From contig SCQA01000147.1 of NCBI GenBank assembly GCA_004298725.1, positions 1-9,179 on the forward strand: a stretch of DNA of 9,179 nucleotides. The letters run 5' to 3'. Below are positions 5,622 through 9,179 of the stretch, one piece after another. Each line of letters starts with the position of its first letter. Positions within the stretch are counted from its first letter, which is position 1. The notes beneath the pieces are model-generated. The model was not told the origin of the DNA. It made no database searches and worked only from the letters and a program-made list of their open reading frames with translations. The position numbers and the translations under genes are program-made. This DNA is from a bacterium. GTDB lineage: Bacteria > Desulfobacterota > GWC2-55-46.

Positions 5622-8600
5622 ATGTCGCTTTCAAGACATCTTAAACTTTTTAAATCCTTCGGCTTCACGTCATTTCTTACCACGCAATTTCTAAGCGCAT
5701 TCAACGACAACGTCTTTAGAATCGTCCTTTCCATGATTGCGGTAAACATGGCGGGCGCCGACGGCAGTTCGAGCAAATATGTCTCCATGGCCGGGGCGGT
5801 CTTCATACTTCCCTTTCTTCTCTTTTCAGGCTATGCCGGGTATCTGGCGGATGTTTACAACAAGAGGTCGGTGCTTATAGTCACCAAGTCGTTCGAGATT
5901 GTCGCCGTTACATGGGGGCTTTTCGCGCTGGTTTCAGGCAGAATAGAGCTTATGTTCATCGGCCTTTTTCTTATGGCCGCGCACTCGGCGTTTTTCTCTC
6001 CGGCAAAATACGGAATTCTTCCGGAGATGCTTCCCAAGACGGAGCTTTCCGGCGCTAACGGTTTTCTGGAGATGAGCACTTTTCTTGCCATAGTGCTTGG
6101 AACGGCGTTTGGCAGTTTTGTCTATTCGGCATGGAAGGGCAGGCCGGAGCTTATTGGCGTGATGATGATTATCATTGCCGTGATAGGCTCCATATTCAGC
6201 TTCGGCATTACAAGGGTGCCGCCCTCCGGTTCGCAAAAGCCTTTTAAGCTTAATCCGTGGGGCGAGATAGCAAGCGGCGTGCGGCTTCTTTTTAAAAACA
6301 GGATTTTGCTTCTTACGGTTTTGTGCATAACGTACTTCTGGTTTTTGGGCACGCTTTTGCAAATGGCGCTTTTGCTCCTTGGCAAAGAGGTTATGGGCCT
6401 GTCGGATTTCAAGATGGGCATTTTTATAACCGTGCTTGCCATAGGCATAGGGGCGGGTAGCGTTATCGCCGGCAGGCTCTCCGGAGAGAAGATAGAGCTT
6501 GGGCTTACCCCGCTCGGCGCAATCGGCATGGGCGTATTTTCCGTGCTTATGAGCATGACTTCATACTCGTATTTTCTTACGGCGTCTTTGTTGGCGCTAA
6601 TCGGTTTTTTCAGCGGCTTTTTCATAGTCCCGCTTAATACGCTTCTTCAGCAGAAAAGCGGCAAGGAAGAAAAGGGCCGCATAATAGCCACCAACAACTT
6701 CATAAATACGGGCGGCATACTCGCCGCTTCCGCCGTGCTCTGGGTCGTAAGAGACAAAATGGGCATATCCGCCGACAAGATAATACTTCTTTTCGGCTTT
6801 TCCACGCTTGTCTTCACGATATTTCTGATAAATATGTTTCCGCACTTCCTCATCCGCTTCTCGCTCTGGCTGTTCACTCATACGTTCTACAAGGTGCGTA
6901 TAGCCGGAAGGGAAAATATACCAGTGCGCGGCGGCGCGTTACTTGTTGCCAACCACATGTCTTTTATTGACGGCCTTCTTGTGGGCGCGTGCGTTCACCG
7001 TTTTATAAGGTTTATGGTTTACAGGCGTTTTTGCGAGGTTTGGGCGCTTAAGTGGTTCATGCGCCTTATGTACGTTATACCCATTGGCGACGGAAATAAG
7101 CGCGACGCGCTTGACGCCGTTAAAAAAGCAAGAGAGGAAATAAAAGCCGGACACGTAGTGTGTATATTCGCCGAGGGCATGATAACCCGCACCGGAAATA
7201 TCATGCCGTTCAAGAAAGGTTTTGAAAAGGTGGTCGAGGGCCTTGACGTGCCGATAATACCGGTTCACCTTGACAGGGTATGGGGTTCGGTCTTTAGTTT
7301 TAAGCACGGTAAATTCTTCTGGAAACTTCCTGAGCTGATTTTAAGGCCGATTACCGTATCATTCGGTCCTCATATGAAGTCGCATTCAACCGCCGGCGAC
7401 GTAAGACACGCGGTAATGGAAGTGGCAAGCCACGCCGTGGCTCACAGAATAGGCCCCAAGGAGACGCTGGTGGGGCGTTTTATGCAGTCCGCCAAAAAGA
7501 GCTTTTTTTCAACGTGCGCTTCTGACACTTCAGGAAAAAGCTACACATACGGCGCTATGTTAACGGCAGTCGCTTTGCTTGCCGGAAGGCTCAAAAAAGT
7601 GGTTGCTGAAGAAGGGTTTATCGGCGTAATGCTTCCGGCTTCGTCTGCCGGCTTGTGCGCCAACGCCGCTGTCATGCTCGCGGGCAAGGCGCCGGTCAAC
7701 TTGAACTTCACTTCCGGCAAAGATGCTATCGAGTCCGCCGTAAAACAGTGCGGAGTAAAGACCATACTTACTTCAAGGGAATTTCTTTTGAAGGCAAAGT
7801 TTGCGGAAATGCCCGGCATGATTTTCTTGGAAGATATTGCCTGTGGCATATCAGCCGTAAAGAAGGCGTTGTTATGGCTTGCCTGCCTTGCGATTCCGGC
7901 AAGCCTGCTTATGCGCATGCTACAAAAAGGCAAGAGCGATTCTGAAGATATCGCCACGGTTATATTTACAAGCGGTTCGACCGGCAAGCCAAAAGGCGTT
8001 GTGCTTACGCACAAAAACGTGCTTGCCAATATAGAGGGTTTTTCTCAGGTGACGCACGCGGCTAAAGGCGACCTTATAATGGGCGTTTTGCCGTTTTTTC
8101 ATTCTTTCGGGTTTACTGGCACGCTCTGGTTTCCGTTAATTTCAGGCACGCCCGTTCTGTATCATCCAAACCCTCTTGACGCCTCTGCCATAGGTTCGGC
8201 GGTCAGGAAAAATTCCGCCACCATAATAATGGGTACGCCGACGTTTTATTCCGCCTGCGCCCGCAAGTGCGAGAAGGAAGACTTCAAAACATTGAGGTTT
8301 GCCGTAGCCGGCTCTGAAAAATTAAGAGAGAGCGTCAGGGCTGGTTTTATGGATAAATTCGATAAAGAAGTTTACGAGGGCTACGGCTGTACCGAGGTTT
8401 CGCCGGTAGTGTCCGTCAACGTGCCTGATGTTACGCATAAAGAAGTGCGCCAGACAGGGCATAAGCCCGGCACAGTGGGGCACGCCATACCCGGCGTTGT
8501 GGCGAAGGTGGTTGACGCGGACGGTAACAGGCTTGGGGCTAATAAAGCAGGGCTTCTTATGGTTAAAGGGCATTCCGTAATGGCTGGTTACTTCGATGAA

Positions 8601-9044
8601 AATACTAAAAAGGCCGTAAAGCACGACCGCATATCGGATGACGGCTGGTACGACACCGGCGACGTGGCGTCCATTGACGAAGACGGCTTTATAAAGATAG
8701 TTGACAGGCTTGCGAGGTTTTCTAAAATAGGCGGCGAGATGGCCCCGCATTTAAAGATAGAAGAGGCCGTGCAGGAAGTAATCGGCGTAAGCGGAGTTTG
8801 TGTTGTTACGGCCGTGCCGGACGAGCAAAAAGGCGAAAGGCTTGTGGTGTTTTATACAAGCAAGAGCCATACGCCTGAAGAAATATGGAGCGCACTGCAA
8901 CGCGGCTCACTTCCGAAGCTCTGGATACCGAAGAGAGAGAGCATGTATTTTATCGAGCAGATACCCCTTAACGCGACCGGCAAGGTCGAGCTGAGAAAAT
9001 TAAAGGAAATGGCAATTGAGTTTGGCGGTTCGGGCAAGGGTTGA
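5622..9044 (+). CDS. aas: LplT-Aas fusion: lysophospholipid transporter, 2-acyl-glycerophospholipid acyltransferase and acyl-ACP ligase
   Basis: A single 1140-residue inner-membrane protein carries three activities that E. coli splits between LplT and Aas: flipping lysophospholipid inward, activating a fatty acid on ACP, and reacylating the lysophospholipid. Residues 1 to about 420 are an MFS transporter with many membrane segments, opening with QFLSAFNDN (22-30), the LplT signature region. Residues about 425-620 are a PlsC acyltransferase with NHMSFID (444-450, the H-x4-D catalytic pair His445/Asp450) and AEGMITRTG containing Glu518. Residues about 640-1135 are an AMP-forming ligase: TSGSTGKPKG (783-792), YGCTE (921-925), GWYDTGD (1008-1014) and the C-terminal catalytic lysine in ATGK (Lys1121). 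A hydrophobic stretch at about 749-767 just before the ligase core could be a membrane anchor, as in Aas. All key residues are present, so the protein should be active. ATG 5622 is preferred: AGGA lies seven bases upstream, and the product then begins just before the transporter. A GTG at 5544 would add 26 atypical residues. The fused form is known in several bacterial groups. Confidence 0.95.
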   Translation: MSLSRHLKLFKSFGFTSFLTTQFLSAFNDNVFRIVLSMIAVNMAGADGSSSKYVSMAGAVFILPFLLFSGYAGYLADVYNKRSVLIVTKSFEIVAVTWGLFALVSGRIELMFIGLFLMAAHSAFFSPAKYGILPEMLPKTELSGANGFLEMSTFLAIVLGTAFGSFVYSAWKGRPELIGVMMIIIAVIGSIFSFGITRVPPSGSQKPFKLNPWGEIASGVRLLFKNRILLLTVLCITYFWFLGTLLQMALLLLGKEVMGLSDFKMGIFITVLAIGIGAGSVIAGRLSGEKIELGLTPLGAIGMGVFSVLMSMTSYSYFLTASLLALIGFFSGFFIVPLNTLLQQKSGKEEKGRIIATNNFINTGGILAASAVLWVVRDKMGISADKIILLFGFSTLVFTIFLINMFPHFLIRFSLWLFTHTFYKVRIAGRENIPVRGGALLVANHMSFIDGLLVGACVHRFIRFMVYRRFCEVWALKWFMRLMYVIPIGDGNKRDALDAVKKAREEIKAGHVVCIFAEGMITRTGNIMPFKKGFEKVVEGLDVPIIPVHLDRVWGSVFSFKHGKFFWKLPELILRPITVSFGPHMKSHSTAGDVRHAVMEVASHAVAHRIGPKETLVGRFMQSAKKSFFSTCASDTSGKSYTYGAMLTAVALLAGRLKKVVAEEGFIGVMLPASSAGLCANAAVMLAGKAPVNLNFTSGKDAIESAVKQCGVKTILTSREFLLKAKFAEMPGMIFLEDIACGISAVKKALLWLACLAIPASLLMRMLQKGKSDSEDIATVIFTSGSTGKPKGVVLTHKNVLANIEGFSQVTHAAKGDLIMGVLPFFHSFGFTGTLWFPLISGTPVLYHPNPLDASAIGSAVRKNSATIIMGTPTFYSACARKCEKEDFKTLRFAVAGSEKLRESVRAGFMDKFDKEVYEGYGCTEVSPVVSVNVPDVTHKEVRQTGHKPGTVGHAIPGVVAKVVDADGNRLGANKAGLLMVKGHSVMAGYFDENTKKAVKHDRISDDGWYDTGDVASIDEDGFIKIVDRLARFSKIGGEMAPHLKIEEAVQEVIGVSGVCVVTAVPDEQKGERLVVFYTSKSHTPEEIWSALQRGSLPKLWIPKRESMYFIEQIPLNATGKVELRKLKEMAIEFGGSGKG

Positions 9045-9179
9045 TATTTGGACGGTTTGTTGTGGTTTGCGGACAGGCGGTTGTTTAGTGTAAGGATTAG
9101 CCCGCGCATAGGAACGATTAACTGCGTTTGCGGTAAAGGCTATCGACGCGTTAAAGAAGTTTCAGGAAGTCTTCGACGG
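9045..9179. other. Right-hand tail, no supported gene
   Basis: No ATG-initiated gene, terminator hairpin or RNA gene is evident. A + strand frame is open from TTG 9048 to the window end (44 codons) with AAGGG upstream at 9036-9040, but the encoded residues look random. A second frame near the end, after a TAG, reads like an amphipathic helix (AIDALKKFQEVFD) without a start codon. The next gene may begin beyond the window. Confidence 0.4.

Noticed and set aside
5934..6625. Long - strand open frames (142 and 167 codons) inside the LplT domain
   Set aside because: They are shadows of the membrane-domain coding sequence; the + strand frame has intact motifs throughout and the antisense products are low-complexity and basic.
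8322..8750. 142-codon - strand open frame within the ligase domain
   Set aside because: It lies wholly opposite conserved ligase motifs, has no recognisable domain and no convincing start context.
9048..9179. Open frame from TTG 9048 to the window end
   Set aside because: Forty-four stop-free codons are not improbable, the start is weak, and the translated residues resemble no protein segment I can recognise.

Overview
The window looks like chromosomal DNA of a Gram-negative-type bacterium of roughly balanced base composition. The evidence is a Sec-type signal peptide protein, a fused lysophospholipid transporter/acyltransferase/acyl-ligase of the LplT-Aas type, and a bacterial E1-alpha/E1-beta/E2 2-oxo acid dehydrogenase operon. 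The sequence alone does not let me name a phylum. No rRNA, tRNA, CRISPR array, insertion sequence or phage gene was seen.

Layout. (1) Positions 1-1303, + strand: a possible tail of an upstream gene (2-85), then two small genes with strong ribosome binding sites. The first (85-612) is unrecognised; its layout is weakly reminiscent of lipid-binding TULIP-type domains. The second (671-1303) carries a His...Asn-Cys arrangement like the circularly permuted papain-fold peptidases (PPPDE/LRAT/DUF4105-like). This is the least explained part of the window. (2) Positions 1392-5372, - strand: a four-gene operon read right to left, E1-alpha, E1-beta, an unrecognised secreted protein, then E2 of a pyruvate (or branched-chain 2-oxo acid) dehydrogenase complex. 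No E3 gene is present. (3) Positions 5373-5621: a divergent promoter region with a good sigma70-type promoter on each strand and a GC-rich inverted repeat between them. (4) Positions 5622-9044, + strand: one 1140-residue fusion protein (MFS transporter, PlsC acyltransferase, AMP-forming acyl ligase). (5) Positions 9045-9179: no supported gene.

How the genes work together. The E1/E2 proteins would convert a 2-oxo acid to an acyl-CoA, with E3 supplied from elsewhere. The fusion protein would import lysophospholipids and reacylate them using acyl-ACP that it makes itself. Both concern acyl-group metabolism, but sharing a divergent promoter region is the only link the sequence shows. The most unusual points are the two-gene module at the left end, the secreted-protein gene translationally coupled into the dehydrogenase operon, and a promoter placed so that the E1-alpha mRNA is predicted to be leaderless.
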